Source of the DNA: Azophilus sp965221465 | GTDB taxonomy: Bacteria > Pseudomonadota > Gammaproteobacteria > Pseudomonadales > Azotimanducaceae | DNA length: 64,000 bases | Assembly (NCBI GenBank): GCA_965221465.1 | Contig: OZ244892.1 | Span: 1,488,001-1,552,000 of the forward strand | Direction of reading: 5' to 3' | Shown here: positions 16,568-26,141 of the stretch, piece by piece | Numbering within the stretch: position 1 is the first letter of the stretch | Layout: every line of letters begins with the position of its first letter | Position numbers and translations under genes: made by a program | The notes under the pieces: model-generated | Told to the model about the DNA's origin: nothing | The model's input: the letters and a program-made list of their open reading frames with translations, nothing else | Database searches by the model: none

Positions 16568-17530
16568 TCAGGCCCCCTCCCTCAGCAGTACGATGGCGCC
16601 GGTCGCGAGCAGGTTCAGCAGCGTGACCGGCAGCAGCACTTTCCATCCGATCGACATGAGTTGATCGTAACGGGGCCTTGGAATGGCCGCCCGCAGCAGG
16701 ATGAAGCCGCAGACGAAAACTGTCGTCTTGATGGTGAACCAGGCGATGGGCGGCAGGAACGCGGGGCCGAGCCAGCCGCCGAAAAACAGCGTGACGATCA
16801 TCGCCGACGACAGAATGACACCCAGGTATTCGCCGACCATGATCAGACCGAACTTCATCGACGAGTATTCGGTGTGAAAGCCTGCCGCCAGTTCGTGCTC
16901 CGCCTCCGGCAGGTCGAACGGTAGCCGATGGGTTTCCGCCAGGCCGGCAATCAGGAAGACGATGAAACCCAGTATCTGCGGAACCACGAACCACATCGTC
17001 TCCTGGGCGTGGACGATCTCCACCAGGCTGAACGAGCCCGTGTGCAGCACCACCCCCATGAGGGACAGGCCCATGAACACCTCGTAGGTGACCATCTGCG
17101 CGCCGCTGCGCAGGCCGCCGAGCAGCGAATACTTGTTGTTGCTGGCAAGACCCGCAAGTAGAACGCCGTAAACCGAAAGCGATGTCATGGCCAGGAAGAA
17201 CAGGATGCCGATATTGAGGTCGATCACGGCGAGTTCGGCCCCGAACGGGATCACCACAAAGCCCATCAGCATGGCGCCGGCGATGATTGCCGGGGCCAGC
17301 AGGAACAGGACGCGGTCGGCAAACGGCGGCAACCAGTCGTCCTTGGTGAAGAGTTTCACCACATCGGCAACGATCTGCAGGATGCCGAATGGGCCGACCC
17401 GGTTCGGCCCGAGCCGGTCCTGCCAGAACCCGAGCAGCCGGCGTTCCCACCAGATCAGGAGCGCCGAGGCCGCCAGTGCGCCGCCGAGCACCGGCAGGAT
17501 CATGATGTATGCCCAGCCGATATCAGCCAC
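16568..17530 (-). CDS. nuoH: NADH-quinone oxidoreductase subunit H
   Basis: A 320-residue membrane subunit that forms the quinone chamber with NuoB and NuoD. Landmark motifs: 'LIWWERRLLGFWQDRLGPNR', 'ADVVKLFTKDD', 'ETHRLPFDLPEAEHELAAGF' and 'EYSSMKFGLIMVGEYLG'. The conserved acidic residues of the E-channel are in the last two. It overlaps the end of nuoG by eight bases. Confidence 0.96.
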   Translation of the reverse strand: MADIGWAYIMILPVLGGALAASALLIWWERRLLGFWQDRLGPNRVGPFGILQIVADVVKLFTKDDWLPPFADRVLFLLAPAIIAGAMLMGFVVIPFGAELAVIDLNIGILFFLAMTSLSVYGVLLAGLASNNKYSLLGGLRSGAQMVTYEVFMGLSLMGVVLHTGSFSLVEIVHAQETMWFVVPQILGFIVFLIAGLAETHRLPFDLPEAEHELAAGFHTEYSSMKFGLIMVGEYLGVILSSAMIVTLFFGGWLGPAFLPPIAWFTIKTTVFVCGFILLRAAIPRPRYDQLMSIGWKVLLPVTLLNLLATGAIVLLREGA

Positions 17531-20258
17531 GAGCGATCACCTCCGGTCTGGCCACGAAATCCGGATCCGGCGCCGGGGTTGCGAATGAAGGCAATCGAGG
17601 AATCGAGCCCTTCAGCCCGACCACGACACCTGCGCAACCCCTGGGAATGCCGGCATCGAGGCGAACCGCGAACGAACCGATGTCCGCACAGATCGCGCCG
17701 CCGCCCGCTTCGATGGAGAACGATTGCGCATCGTCCGGATGCAGCAGTATTTCCGCACCGGCGCCCCGTTCTTCCACCGGCGGCGACCAGGCGCTCAACT
17801 CGTCGGACCCGAACACCCGATACAACGGCAACAGGCGCAGCCCATCGCCAGAAGCCGCCTTCTGCGGCGATTGGCGGAAGCGCGCGGGCAGGCCTTCCGG
17901 CTCGCCCTGGCGGATGAGGTGCACGCCCATCTCCCCCTTGCCGAGGGGCCCGGCAATCTCCTGTTGAAACTTGAATACGGACTGGTTGGAATTCCATCCC
18001 GGCGACCAGACGTACGGTACGAGGCCGGCCGGCTGGTCGGCATTCAGCCCTTCCATGGAGTATGAGAAAGGCGTCTCTTCGTCCACCGTCGGTTTTGGCT
18101 CGTGGACGCTGACGTGGGCATCCTTGGCCGTGCGGCCGCTGGCGCGATGGGTCATGCGGGGAACGCGCAAACCGGCGGTGGTGCGGAACTCGGCCGGTGG
18201 GGTCACGCCCCCGGCGCCTTCGAGCCCGGGCAATTCGTCGCAGGCGCGGGTTACCTCGTCGACGTGTCTCCAGCGCAGGTCGTTGCGCCCGGCAAGGATG
18301 GCGGCATCGGCCAGCCAGCGCCAGGCGGGAGCGATCGGTTCAGCGGGTTCGAACACCTGATAGAAGCGTTGCGCCCGCCCCTCGTAGTTGACCAGGGTTC
18401 CGGTACTCTCGGTGACGGCGGCGGCCGGCAGGGCGAGGGAGGCGTGCTCTGCCGTGGGCGTTTCGAGCACATCGAGCACGACGACATGTTCCGCCCGAGA
18501 CAGCGCGGCGGTAATCGTATCGCCGTCGATGCGCCGGAAGAGATCGTTTTCCAGCACGATGAGGCTCTGCGCTTCGCCGCCGGAGAGCCGTTCCAGGGCC
18601 GCTTCGAGCGACATGCCGCCACCCAGGAGCGTCACCCCCATGCTGTTCGCCTCGGCCCCCGCGAGCAACAGTGCGCAATCCTTGCCTCGGCCGGTGAGCG
18701 CCCAGGCGATATTGGCCGCCGCTTCGATCACCGCCGGCGATCCGCAGCCGCCACCGGAGACGATCAGCGGTTTCTCCGAATCGCCGAGCGCAGTCAGCGC
18801 ACGCTCGACGAACTCGGTGTCGAATGCCGCCCCTCCCGCATCCACAGCCGCATAAGCGTCGTCGATGCCGTGGGCGATGGCAAAACCCGCCGCGGCGATG
18901 GACTCGGGCGTCGCACGCCAGGTAGCGGCAGCGATGTCGTCGATACGGGTCGGCGCCGGGCTGGCGACGACGAGCGGATTTCTGGCGTGCTGGGCATGGC
19001 CGCGCACACCGGCATCCTGCCAGGTCGGAATGCCGGCGCCGGTGGCCATGTCCATGGACAGATTGCGCACCGCCTGCCGCAGCGCCAGGGCGACCCGGGG
19101 TGCGGTATTGAGAATGTCTTCGCCGAGCACCAGCACCGCATCCGCGGCCTCGACATCCGCAATCGAGGCGATGCGGGCGCCGCCGGATTCGTGAATCGAC
19201 AGAATCGCCGCATCGATCGCGGCCCGGTCTGCGGCAACACCGGTCGAGAAGTTCTCGTCGCCGACCAGACGTTTCAGGGCCAGGTTGTTCTCGAGGGATG
19301 CCCGGGGCGAACCGATGCCGATCACGCCGCCGCCGCTCAGCACTTCGGCCAGGCGGGCGCTGGCGACATCGGCCGGCAGTTCCTCGAAGACGCCATCCTC
19401 GGCCCGTGCGCCGCACCGCTGCAATCGTTCCGGAATGTTGACGTAGCCGCTGCCGAACCGGCCCCGGTCGCAAAGGAAATAACCGTTCAGTTCCGGGTGG
19501 AAGCGGTTGTGAATGCGCTTCAGTACGCCGTAGCGTTCCCCGGCCAGGGTATTGCAGCCCACCGCGCAGCCCGCGCAGATCGATGGCGCTGACTGCAGGT
19601 CCCACTTGCGTGTATAGGTTTGGGCGAAGGGCTTGTCGGTGAACACCCCGGTCGGGCAGACCTCGACCAGGTTGCCGGCGAACTCGTTGTCGAGCACGCC
19701 GTCCTCTGCGCGGCCGAAGAACATGCGGTCCCGTGACCCGAAGGCCTGCAGGTCGTCGCCGCCCGCGTAGTCCCGATAGAAGCGCACACACCGGTAACAG
19801 GTGATGCAGCGGTTCATCTCGTGCCCCACGAACGGGCCGAGGTACTGATTGCGGAACGTGCGTTTCTCGCCCCGGTAGCGGCGGGTGGTGTGCCCCGTCA
19901 TGACGGTCATGTCCTGCAGATGGCACTCGCCCCCTTCCTCGCAGACCGGGCAGTCGTGGGGATGGTTTTCCATCAGCCACTCGATGACCGAGGCCCGGAA
20001 TTCCTTCGCGTGGGCCGCCTCGATGGACAGGCGCGCACCGTCGGCAACGGGGGTCATGCAGGCCATCACCAGGCGTCCCTCTTCGTCGTTCTCGTCCCGG
20101 TACTGCATGACCGCGCACTGGCGGCAGGCGCCCACCGACCCCATGGCGGGGTGCCAGCAGAAGTACGGCAGGTCGAGTTTGTGCGAAAGGCAGGCATGCA
20201 GCAGGTTCTGGCCTTCGTCGACCTCGAAGGAGCGGCCGTCGACTTCGATGGTGGGCAT
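17523..20258 (-). CDS. nuoG: NADH-quinone oxidoreductase subunit G
   Basis: The large iron-sulfur subunit, 911 residues. The N-terminal part binds a 2Fe-2S centre (C34, C45, C48, C67). It is followed by the His/Cys centre 'HPHDCPVCEEGGECHLQ', the 4Fe-4S motif 'CITCYRCVRF' and 'CPTG'. It also has the extra N7 motif 'CAGCAVGC' with a fourth Cys about 27 residues later, which is found only in some bacterial enzymes such as E. coli. The remainder is the molybdopterin-oxidoreductase-like domain. The ATG at 20256-20258 lies 2 bp after the nuoF stop; longer upstream open frame is antisense-frame noise over nuoF. Confidence 0.94.
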   Translation of the reverse strand: MPTIEVDGRSFEVDEGQNLLHACLSHKLDLPYFCWHPAMGSVGACRQCAVMQYRDENDEEGRLVMACMTPVADGARLSIEAAHAKEFRASVIEWLMENHPHDCPVCEEGGECHLQDMTVMTGHTTRRYRGEKRTFRNQYLGPFVGHEMNRCITCYRCVRFYRDYAGGDDLQAFGSRDRMFFGRAEDGVLDNEFAGNLVEVCPTGVFTDKPFAQTYTRKWDLQSAPSICAGCAVGCNTLAGERYGVLKRIHNRFHPELNGYFLCDRGRFGSGYVNIPERLQRCGARAEDGVFEELPADVASARLAEVLSGGGVIGIGSPRASLENNLALKRLVGDENFSTGVAADRAAIDAAILSIHESGGARIASIADVEAADAVLVLGEDILNTAPRVALALRQAVRNLSMDMATGAGIPTWQDAGVRGHAQHARNPLVVASPAPTRIDDIAAATWRATPESIAAAGFAIAHGIDDAYAAVDAGGAAFDTEFVERALTALGDSEKPLIVSGGGCGSPAVIEAAANIAWALTGRGKDCALLLAGAEANSMGVTLLGGGMSLEAALERLSGGEAQSLIVLENDLFRRIDGDTITAALSRAEHVVVLDVLETPTAEHASLALPAAAVTESTGTLVNYEGRAQRFYQVFEPAEPIAPAWRWLADAAILAGRNDLRWRHVDEVTRACDELPGLEGAGGVTPPAEFRTTAGLRVPRMTHRASGRTAKDAHVSVHEPKPTVDEETPFSYSMEGLNADQPAGLVPYVWSPGWNSNQSVFKFQQEIAGPLGKGEMGVHLIRQGEPEGLPARFRQSPQKAASGDGLRLLPLYRVFGSDELSAWSPPVEERGAGAEILLHPDDAQSFSIEAGGGAICADIGSFAVRLDAGIPRGCAGVVVGLKGSIPRLPSFATPAPDPDFVARPEVIARG

Positions 20259-20260
20259 GC

Positions 20261-21571
20261 TCACGCCTCCCTGTACGGGCAGGACCCGGTTTCGATGTGG
20301 GTTTCGAAATCTGCCCGGAAGTACTTCAGCGCACTCATCAGGGGCTCGATGGCGCCGGTGGCGTGCAGGCAGAAGGTGTTTCCCGGCAGGCCGATGAACG
20401 CGGCATTGCGGTCGAGTGTTTCCAGGTCGCCGGGCCGGCCACGGCCTTCCTCGATGTCGAGCAGCAACTGTTCCACCCAGGGCAGCCCTTCGCGGCAGGG
20501 CGTGCAGAACCCGCAGGATTCCTGGGCGAAGAAATGCTGCAGGTTGCGACACATGTCCACCGGACAGATCGAATCGTCCATCAGGATCATGGTGCCCGTG
20601 CCCATGCGCGAACCGGCGGCCTGGATGGTCGCGTATTCCATGGGCAGGTCGAAGTGTTCCTCGACCAGGAACTCGGTGGATGCGCCGCCGGGCAGTATGC
20701 CGCGCAACCGGTATCCGTCGCACATGCCGCCGGCGTGGTCGTCGACGATTTCGCGGATCGGTGTGCCCATGGGCAGTTCCCAGAGACCGGGCTTGTTGAC
20801 CCGGCCCGAGACGCCGAACACCTTGGTGCCCGCGTCTTCGCCGCGCCCGAGGTCCAGGAACCAGTCGGCGCCATTGCTGACGATGGCGGGCACGTTGCAG
20901 AGGGTTTCGACGTTGTTGACGATGGTGGGCCGGCCCCAGGCGCCGCTTGCCGGTGGAAACGGCGGCTTGGTGCGGGGTTGGGCGCGCTTGCCTTCCAGTG
21001 CATTCAGCAGTGCCGTTTCCTCGCCGCAGATGTAGCGGCCGCCGGAGCGGTGCACCGCCAGTTCCAGGTCGAACCCGGTTCCGAATACGCCATTGCCCAG
21101 ATAGCCCCGCTGACGGGCTTCGGCAATGGCGTCCTGCAAGCGCCGATAGGGCTCGTGATACTCGCCGCGCAGGAACACGTAGGCCCGGTCGGCCTGAATG
21201 GCCCAGGCCGCCACGATCATGCCCTCGATGAGCATGTGCGGGTCCTTCTCCATCAGGTAGCGGTCCTTGAAGGTGCCCGGTTCCATCTCGTCGGCGTTGC
21301 AGACCAGGTACTTGTGGCCATTGGCGGCCGCGCCGTCCATGGGCACGAACCCCCATTTCACGCCGGTGGGAAAGCCGGCGCCGCCCCGCCCTCGCAGGTT
21401 GGCATCCTTGACCAGTTCGCGTATCTCGGCCGGGGTCATCTCCGTCACCGCCTGGCGGGCGGCCCGGTAGCCGCCTGTAGCCTCGTAGGCTTCGCAATCC
21501 ACGAACGCCCTGCCCGCCGCTTCGGCATCGAGAATACGGCCCGTCAGGGGCATGGCGGCAAGGTCGGCCAT
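20261..21571 (-). CDS. nuoF: NADH-quinone oxidoreductase subunit F
   Basis: The NADH-oxidising subunit, 436 residues, with FMN and cluster N3. NADH/FMN motifs are 'LRGRGGAGFPTGVKWGF', 'YLVCNADEMEPGTFKDR' and 'YICGEETALLNALEGKRAQP'. The 4Fe-4S binding site is 'ESCGFCTPCREG' plus a later Cys in 'NTFCLHATGA'. The ATG at 21569-21571 shares one base with the nuoE stop (TAATG), indicating translational coupling. Confidence 0.96.
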   Translation of the reverse strand: MADLAAMPLTGRILDAEAAGRAFVDCEAYEATGGYRAARQAVTEMTPAEIRELVKDANLRGRGGAGFPTGVKWGFVPMDGAAANGHKYLVCNADEMEPGTFKDRYLMEKDPHMLIEGMIVAAWAIQADRAYVFLRGEYHEPYRRLQDAIAEARQRGYLGNGVFGTGFDLELAVHRSGGRYICGEETALLNALEGKRAQPRTKPPFPPASGAWGRPTIVNNVETLCNVPAIVSNGADWFLDLGRGEDAGTKVFGVSGRVNKPGLWELPMGTPIREIVDDHAGGMCDGYRLRGILPGGASTEFLVEEHFDLPMEYATIQAAGSRMGTGTMILMDDSICPVDMCRNLQHFFAQESCGFCTPCREGLPWVEQLLLDIEEGRGRPGDLETLDRNAAFIGLPGNTFCLHATGAIEPLMSALKYFRADFETHIETGSCPYREA

Positions 21572-22059
21572 TATTCGAATTTCTCCAGGATGCCGTCGAG
21601 ATCGGCGGCATCGACGGGCCCGAACAGGTCCTTGCCGACCTGCATGGCCGGAGCCCGGTCGCAGGCGCCCAGGCAGACGATGGGAAGCAGCGTGAAACGG
21701 CCGTCGCCGGTGGTCTCGCCGGGCCCGACGCCGAGCTTTTCCTCCACTGCGCCGCGCAGCCGGTCGCAACCCATCACGTAGCAACTCACGCTGTCGCAGA
21801 CCATGACCACGTGCCGACCCACGGGGCGCCGGTAGATCAGGTTGTAGAAGGTGGCGATGCTGTCGAGGTCCGCCGTCGACATGTCGAGCAGCCGGGCGAT
21901 GGCCGCGAGGCTCTCATCGGATATCCAGCCGCGCCTCTCCTGCACGATGAGCAGCGCATCGATGGCCGCGGACTCGCGATCCGGCAGGTGCGCGACTTCC
22001 GCCTCGATGGCGTCCACCTCCTCGCTGCTCAATGCGGAAACGAGTTGCAGTTCGCTCAT
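21571..22059 (-). CDS. nuoE: NADH-quinone oxidoreductase subunit E
   Basis: A thioredoxin-fold subunit of 162 residues carrying the 2Fe-2S cluster N1a. The ligands are in 'CDSVSCYVMGC' and 'CLGACDRAP'. The N-terminal helical part includes 'GWISDESLAAIARLLDMS', normal for the family. It overlaps the nuoCD stop by four bases (ATGA). Confidence 0.95.
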   Translation of the reverse strand: MSELQLVSALSSEEVDAIEAEVAHLPDRESAAIDALLIVQERRGWISDESLAAIARLLDMSTADLDSIATFYNLIYRRPVGRHVVMVCDSVSCYVMGCDRLRGAVEEKLGVGPGETTGDGRFTLLPIVCLGACDRAPAMQVGKDLFGPVDAADLDGILEKFE

Positions 22060-23828
22060 CGGTCCACATCCGCCATGACGAAATCGATACTGGCAACGAT
22101 GGCGATCAGATCGGCCACCATGAACCCCCGGGAGATCAACGGAATCATCTGCAGGTGGGGAAACGACGGCGTGCGTATGCGTGTGCGGTAGGAGGTCGTG
22201 CCGCCGTCCGACACGAGATAGTAGGAGTTCCAGCCCTTGGTGGCCTCGATGTTGACGCAGCATTCGGAGGGCGGAATCACCGGCCCCCAGCTGACGTTGA
22301 GGAAGTGCTGGATGAGCGTTTCGATGTGCTCCATCGTGCGTTCCCGGGGCGGCGGCGTGGCCTGGGGATGGTCCGCCTTGTGCGGCCCCGGCGGCATGTT
22401 GTCCAGGCACTGGCGAATAATGCGCAGGCTCTGGCGGATTTCCTCGACCCGGACCACGCAACGGTCGTAGCAGTCGCCATTGACTGCCGTGGGTATCTCG
22501 AAATCGAACTGGTCGTAGCCGCCGTAGGGGCGTTTCTTGCGCAGGTCCCAGTCGCTGCCCGTGGCGCGCAGACCCGGCCCGGTAATGCCCCACTCCACCG
22601 CTTCCGCCGTATCGTACTGCCCCACGGCCACCGTGCGCCGCTTGAGAATGTTGTTCCTGGTTGCCATGCGGTCGTAGTGGTCGAGGCGCGCCGGCATGTA
22701 GTCGAGAAAATCCCGGACCATGGTGTCCCACCCGTCGGGCAGGTCCTGGGTGACGCCGCCGATCCGGAACCAGGCCGGGTGCATGCGCCCGCCGGTGATC
22801 GCCTCGACGATGCTGAAGAGCCGTTCCCGGTCGGCGAACATGTAGAACACCGGCGACATCTGGCCGACGTCCTGGGCGAAGGTGCCGAAGAAGACGAGAT
22901 GGCTGGAGATGCGGAACAGTTCCGCGACCATGATGCGAATGACCTTGGCCCGGTCCGGCACCTCGATGCCGGCCATCTTCTCCACGGCCATGACATAGGG
23001 CAGGTTGTTCATGACCCCGCCGAGGTAATCGACCCGGTCGGTATAGGGAATGTAGGTATGCCAGGACTGGCGCTCGCCCATCTTTTCGGCGCCGCGGTGG
23101 TGGTAACCGATATCCGGCACGGCATCGACGATGACCTCGCCGTCGAGTTGCAGGGCAATGCGAAAGACCCCGTGCACGCTCGGGTGGTTCGGCCCCAGGT
23201 TCAGGAACATGAAGTCGGTGTGCTTGGCAGCCCGGCTCATGCCCCACTCTTCGGGCACGAATCGCAGGCTCTCCTGCTGTTCGTCGAGAATTGCGTCGGA
23301 CATCCGGAACGGGTCCATTTCCGTTGCCCGGGCCGGATGGTCCTTGCGCAGCGGATGCCCCTCCCACAACGGCGGCGTCAGAATTCGGTACTGGTTCGGA
23401 TGACCGGCGAAATCGACGCCGAACATGTCGTAGGCTTCGCGTTCGTACCAATTGGCGGCAGGCCAGATGCCCGTGATGCTGGGCGTCTTGGCGTCGTTTT
23501 CCGGCAGTGCCACCTTGATGCGCAGGTCTTCGTTCCGGTCGAGCGAAATCAGATGATAGAAGACCGTGAACGCCGAATCGGGCTGCCCGTGGCGTTGCGT
23601 TCGAAGCCGCTCGTCGATGACCGACAGGTCGAACAGCATCGGGTAGTCGCCTTTCAGTTGCCCCATGACCTCGGGCAGGCGTTCCCGCGGCACCCACAGG
23701 TTGGGAATGCCGTCCACCGTCTCCTGATAGCGGACTTCAGAGCCGTACTCGTCCAGAAGCCGGCCTGCCGGACCTGCGAGCGGCGTCTGCGGCGCTTCTG
23801 CCGGGGCCTGTGCGACTTCCGCCGTCAT
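22056..23828 (-). CDS. nuoCD: Fused NADH-quinone oxidoreductase subunit C/D
   Basis: One 590-residue chain combining NuoC (residues ~1-180) and NuoD (~200-590). The NuoC part shows 'WYEREAYDMFGVDFAGHPN' and 'ILTPPLWEGHPLRKDHP'. The NuoD part shows 'LGPNHPSVHGVFRIALQLDG', 'VDAVPDIGYHHRGAEKMGE' and the C-terminal 'IDFVMADVDR'. NuoD lines the quinone site. The fusion is characteristic of enterobacteria and many other gammaproteobacteria. The ATG at 23826-23828 overlaps the nuoB stop by four bases. Confidence 0.96.
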   Translation of the reverse strand: MTAEVAQAPAEAPQTPLAGPAGRLLDEYGSEVRYQETVDGIPNLWVPRERLPEVMGQLKGDYPMLFDLSVIDERLRTQRHGQPDSAFTVFYHLISLDRNEDLRIKVALPENDAKTPSITGIWPAANWYEREAYDMFGVDFAGHPNQYRILTPPLWEGHPLRKDHPARATEMDPFRMSDAILDEQQESLRFVPEEWGMSRAAKHTDFMFLNLGPNHPSVHGVFRIALQLDGEVIVDAVPDIGYHHRGAEKMGERQSWHTYIPYTDRVDYLGGVMNNLPYVMAVEKMAGIEVPDRAKVIRIMVAELFRISSHLVFFGTFAQDVGQMSPVFYMFADRERLFSIVEAITGGRMHPAWFRIGGVTQDLPDGWDTMVRDFLDYMPARLDHYDRMATRNNILKRRTVAVGQYDTAEAVEWGITGPGLRATGSDWDLRKKRPYGGYDQFDFEIPTAVNGDCYDRCVVRVEEIRQSLRIIRQCLDNMPPGPHKADHPQATPPPRERTMEHIETLIQHFLNVSWGPVIPPSECCVNIEATKGWNSYYLVSDGGTTSYRTRIRTPSFPHLQMIPLISRGFMVADLIAIVASIDFVMADVDR

Positions 23829-24511
23829 TGCTTGCGCGCCTTGCCGAGCAGGTCCTTGGAGAGTGGCGCATCGCCCACGCCGGTGGGTTCTTCGAGTTCG
23901 GTCGCACGCATGCGTGTCGACGTCAATGCATCCCGCTGGCTGGGCTGGTACTTGCTCACCGACCCGTCCTCGCCGACCAGCCAGCTGTAGGGCCGCGGCC
24001 GGCCCTTCACTGCTTCCTGGAGAAGTGTGAGGCCCTGCATGAACGCCTCGGGACGCGGCGGGCAACCCGGCACGTAGACATCCACCGGCAGGAACTTGTC
24101 GACGCCCTGGACGACACTGTAGATGTCGAACATGCCCCCGGAGTTTGCGCACGACCCCATGGAGATCACCCACTTGGGTTCGAGCAACTGGTCGTAGAGG
24201 TGCTGCAGCACCGGCGCCATCTTGCGGAACACGGTACCGGAAATGACGATCAGGTCTGCCTGCCGGGGTGTCGCCCGAATGACCTCGGCGCCGAAGCGCG
24301 AGATATCGTGCCGTGACGTCAGCGCAGTGGCCATCTCCACATAGCAGCAGGACAGGCCGAAGTTGAACGGCCAGAGCGAATTGGCCCGTCCCCAGGCCAC
24401 GAGGTCGTCGAGTTTCGCGGTCAGGAAACCCTTGGCCGTCTGCTCTTCGTACACCCGGTCGGGTTCGCTCATCGGAGCCCCGGGTTCGGTCTTGACCAGC
24501 CGCCACTGCAT
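23825..24511 (-). CDS. nuoB: NADH-quinone oxidoreductase subunit B
   Basis: The subunit carrying the terminal cluster N2, 228 residues. All four ligands are visible: the tandem Cys of 'FGLSCCYVEM', the Cys of 'SMGSCANSGGMF' and that of 'VPGCPPRPEAF'. The C-terminal ~50 residues are a polar extension. The start codon shares one base with the nuoA stop (TGATG). Confidence 0.96.
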   Translation of the reverse strand: MQWRLVKTEPGAPMSEPDRVYEEQTAKGFLTAKLDDLVAWGRANSLWPFNFGLSCCYVEMATALTSRHDISRFGAEVIRATPRQADLIVISGTVFRKMAPVLQHLYDQLLEPKWVISMGSCANSGGMFDIYSVVQGVDKFLPVDVYVPGCPPRPEAFMQGLTLLQEAVKGRPRPYSWLVGEDGSVSKYQPSQRDALTSTRMRATELEEPTGVGDAPLSKDLLGKARKQ

Positions 24512-24972
24512 CAGCTGCCTTCCTCCCCGGCTGCGGCCGGCGCCGTTGCGTAGCCGCGCCGCCGGAGCCGGTGCTTGACGCCCCAGTCCAGGGCGCCCGT
24601 CCGCAGTTCGTAGACCAGCGCCACCAGCAGCACCACGATGAAGATGCCCGCGCCCGCATAGCCGCGCCAGCCCAGTTCGAAGAAGGCCACCGCCCAGGCG
24701 AAAATGAAGATGGTCTCCAGGTCGAAGATCACGAAGAACATGGCAATGAGATAGAACTCGACCGACAACCGGGTTCGTTCCGCCTCACCCACCGGAACGA
24801 TGCCGGACTCGAACGGCAGGTCGGTTGCCTTCCGGCGCCGCGTGCGCGGCCCGAGCAGCCAGGAACCCAGGAAAACAACGCCGAGGACACCCCCTACGAG
24901 CACCGTATAGATGAGCAGTGGCCACAGGTCCTGGCTGCCTGCGGCCGCATCCAAGGCTGTCTCCGGTGCCAC
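24511..24972 (-). CDS. nuoA: NADH-quinone oxidoreductase subunit A
   Basis: A 153-residue, three-helix membrane subunit and the first gene of the operon. The conserved loop 'LPFESGIVPVG' and the helix 'RLSVEFYLIAMFFVIFDLE' identify it. I chose the GTG at 24970-24972 because GAGGAGG lies seven bases upstream; an ATG at 25065 would add 31 residues unlike the family. The operon promoter must lie in the 240-bp gap to the divergent DUF1801 gene. Confidence 0.93.
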   Translation of the reverse strand: MAPETALDAAAGSQDLWPLLIYTVLVGGVLGVVFLGSWLLGPRTRRRKATDLPFESGIVPVGEAERTRLSVEFYLIAMFFVIFDLETIFIFAWAVAFFELGWRGYAGAGIFIVVLLVALVYELRTGALDWGVKHRLRRRGYATAPAAAGEEGS

Positions 24973-25061
24973 CGAGCCTCCTCGAGGAAAATGCGCGTTG
25001 AAGCGGTTCGATCGGGCGGGTCCGTGAGCCTCGAGACCACCGCCCTGCAAATCGGGGTGCG

Positions 25062-25090
25062 ACAATAATGGGCAGCTTGTCCCGGTGCAA
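25062..25090 (-). promoter_or_regulatory. Candidate promoter of the nuo operon
   Basis: On the minus strand TTGCAC (25085-25090) and TATTGT (25062-25067) are separated by 17 bp, about 90 bp upstream of the nuoA start. Three and four of six bases respectively match the sigma-70 consensus. The match is modest and is proposed on spacing and position only. Confidence 0.3.
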
Positions 25091-25179
25091 GGGTTTGGGT
25101 GAAATTGGGCCGAATTTGCCGTTCAAGGCGGGTTCGTGGTCGCTCGGCGCCGCCGGAGGATTGCCACACCCCGCTTGCC

Positions 25180-25185
25180 TATAAT
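25180..25185 (+). promoter_or_regulatory. Consensus -10 box before the DUF1801 gene
   Basis: A perfect TATAAT 27 bp upstream of the start at 25213, preceded by TTGCC. No good -35 hexamer stands at 16-18 bp. Position and sequence fit a sigma-70 -10 element with a very short leader. Confidence 0.4.
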
Positions 25186-25212
25186 GGATTCCCATTTCCG
25201 GCACGAGGCGAC

Positions 25213-25635
25213 ATGTCGATGTCCGACCTGAAGACAAGGCCGAACGATGCCAGCGTCGATGCCTACCTCGCATCGGTGGAGAACCCGAGGCGTCGGGAGG
25301 ATGCTCGGCGAGTGCTTTCCCTCATGCAACAGGTCACCGGCGAACCGCCGACAATGTGGGGTGCGAGCATCGTCGGCTTCGGCAGCTACCATTACACCTA
25401 CGCCAGTGGGCGTGAGGGCGATTGGCCGATCGTCGGGTTCGCTCCGCGCAAGCAGAACCTGGTTCTCTACATCATGCCCGGGTTCGCCCGTTACGACACC
25501 CTGCTTGCCAGGCTCGGCAAGCACCGGACCGGCAAGTCGTGCCTGTATGTCAACAAGCTCGCGGACATCGACCTTGCGGTGCTCGAGGAACTGGTGCGGG
25601 AATCGGTTGCCGACATGAAGCGCCGTCATGGGTGA
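25213..25635 (+). CDS. DUF1801 domain protein
   Basis: A 140-residue cytosolic protein of the DUF1801 family (YdhG-like fold), function unknown. Family features are 'DAYLASVENPRRREDARRVL', 'PTMWGASIVGFGSYHYTYAS', 'FAPRKQNLVLYIMPGF' and 'GKSCLYVNKLADIDLAVLEE'. ATGs at 25213 and 25219 are both possible starts. It is divergent from nuoA and followed by an OsmC gene on the same strand about 70 bp on. Confidence 0.85.
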   Translation: MSMSDLKTRPNDASVDAYLASVENPRRREDARRVLSLMQQVTGEPPTMWGASIVGFGSYHYTYASGREGDWPIVGFAPRKQNLVLYIMPGFARYDTLLARLGKHRTGKSCLYVNKLADIDLAVLEELVRESVADMKRRHG

Positions 25636-25704
25636 TGGCGCAGCGCCCGCACGCGCGCATGGCCGGTGCACCAGCGTCGAACCCGCAGCCGCCGGAATCG
25701 AATC

Positions 25705-26118
25705 ATGAACGCAGAAATCGACTGGAAGGAAGGGGTAGCCTTCACCGCGGTATCCGGCAGCGGTCACCAGGTGACCATCGACGGCCCGCCCGACGCCGGC
25801 GGCTGCAATACCGGCGCCCGGCCGATGGAGCTGATGCTGATGGGCCTCGGCAGCTGTGCCGCCTTCGATGTCGTGCACATCCTGAAAAAGGGGCGCGCAG
25901 CCATTTCCCGTTGCGAAACCCGAATCACGGCGGAACGGGCCGAGTCCGACCCCAAGGTGTTCACCGAAATCCACCTGCACTTCACCGTCGCCGGCGAAAA
26001 CCTGACCGAAGGGAAGGTGGCACGCGCCGTCGAACTGTCCGCGGAAAAATACTGCTCTGCTTCGATCATGTTGCGCCGGGCCGGCGTGACGATCACGCAC
26101 GGATACGAACTGGTCTGA
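25705..26118 (+). CDS. OsmC-family thiol peroxidase-like protein
   Basis: A 137-residue OsmC/Ohr-superfamily protein, a class that reduces organic hydroperoxides. Both expected cysteines are present: C51 in 'LMGLGSCAAFDVVHIL' and C117 in 'SAEKYCSASIML'. The N-terminal half ('GVAFTAVSGSGHQVTIDGPP') is the usual beta-sheet. It resembles the YhfA-like subgroup more than Ohr, by the 'PMELMLMGLG' motif. The start at 25705 excludes an Arg-rich upstream frame without a ribosome site. Confidence 0.88.
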   Translation: MNAEIDWKEGVAFTAVSGSGHQVTIDGPPDAGGCNTGARPMELMLMGLGSCAAFDVVHILKKGRAAISRCETRITAERAESDPKVFTEIHLHFTVAGENLTEGKVARAVELSAEKYCSASIMLRRAGVTITHGYELV

Positions 26119-26141
26119 CAGCGTCTTGCGAGCTTTCAACC

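Noticed and set aside
20259..21611. Minus-strand open frame extending nuoG upstream to 1362 residues
   Set aside because: The extra part lies over nuoF in another frame, is Arg/Gly-rich and matches nothing; nuoG begins at 20258 with its family N-terminus.
22060..24659. Long open frames joining shadows of nuoB/nuoCD to nuoE or nuoCD
   Set aside because: They arise because GC-rich genes leave other frames open; true starts have ATGA-type overlaps and family N-termini.
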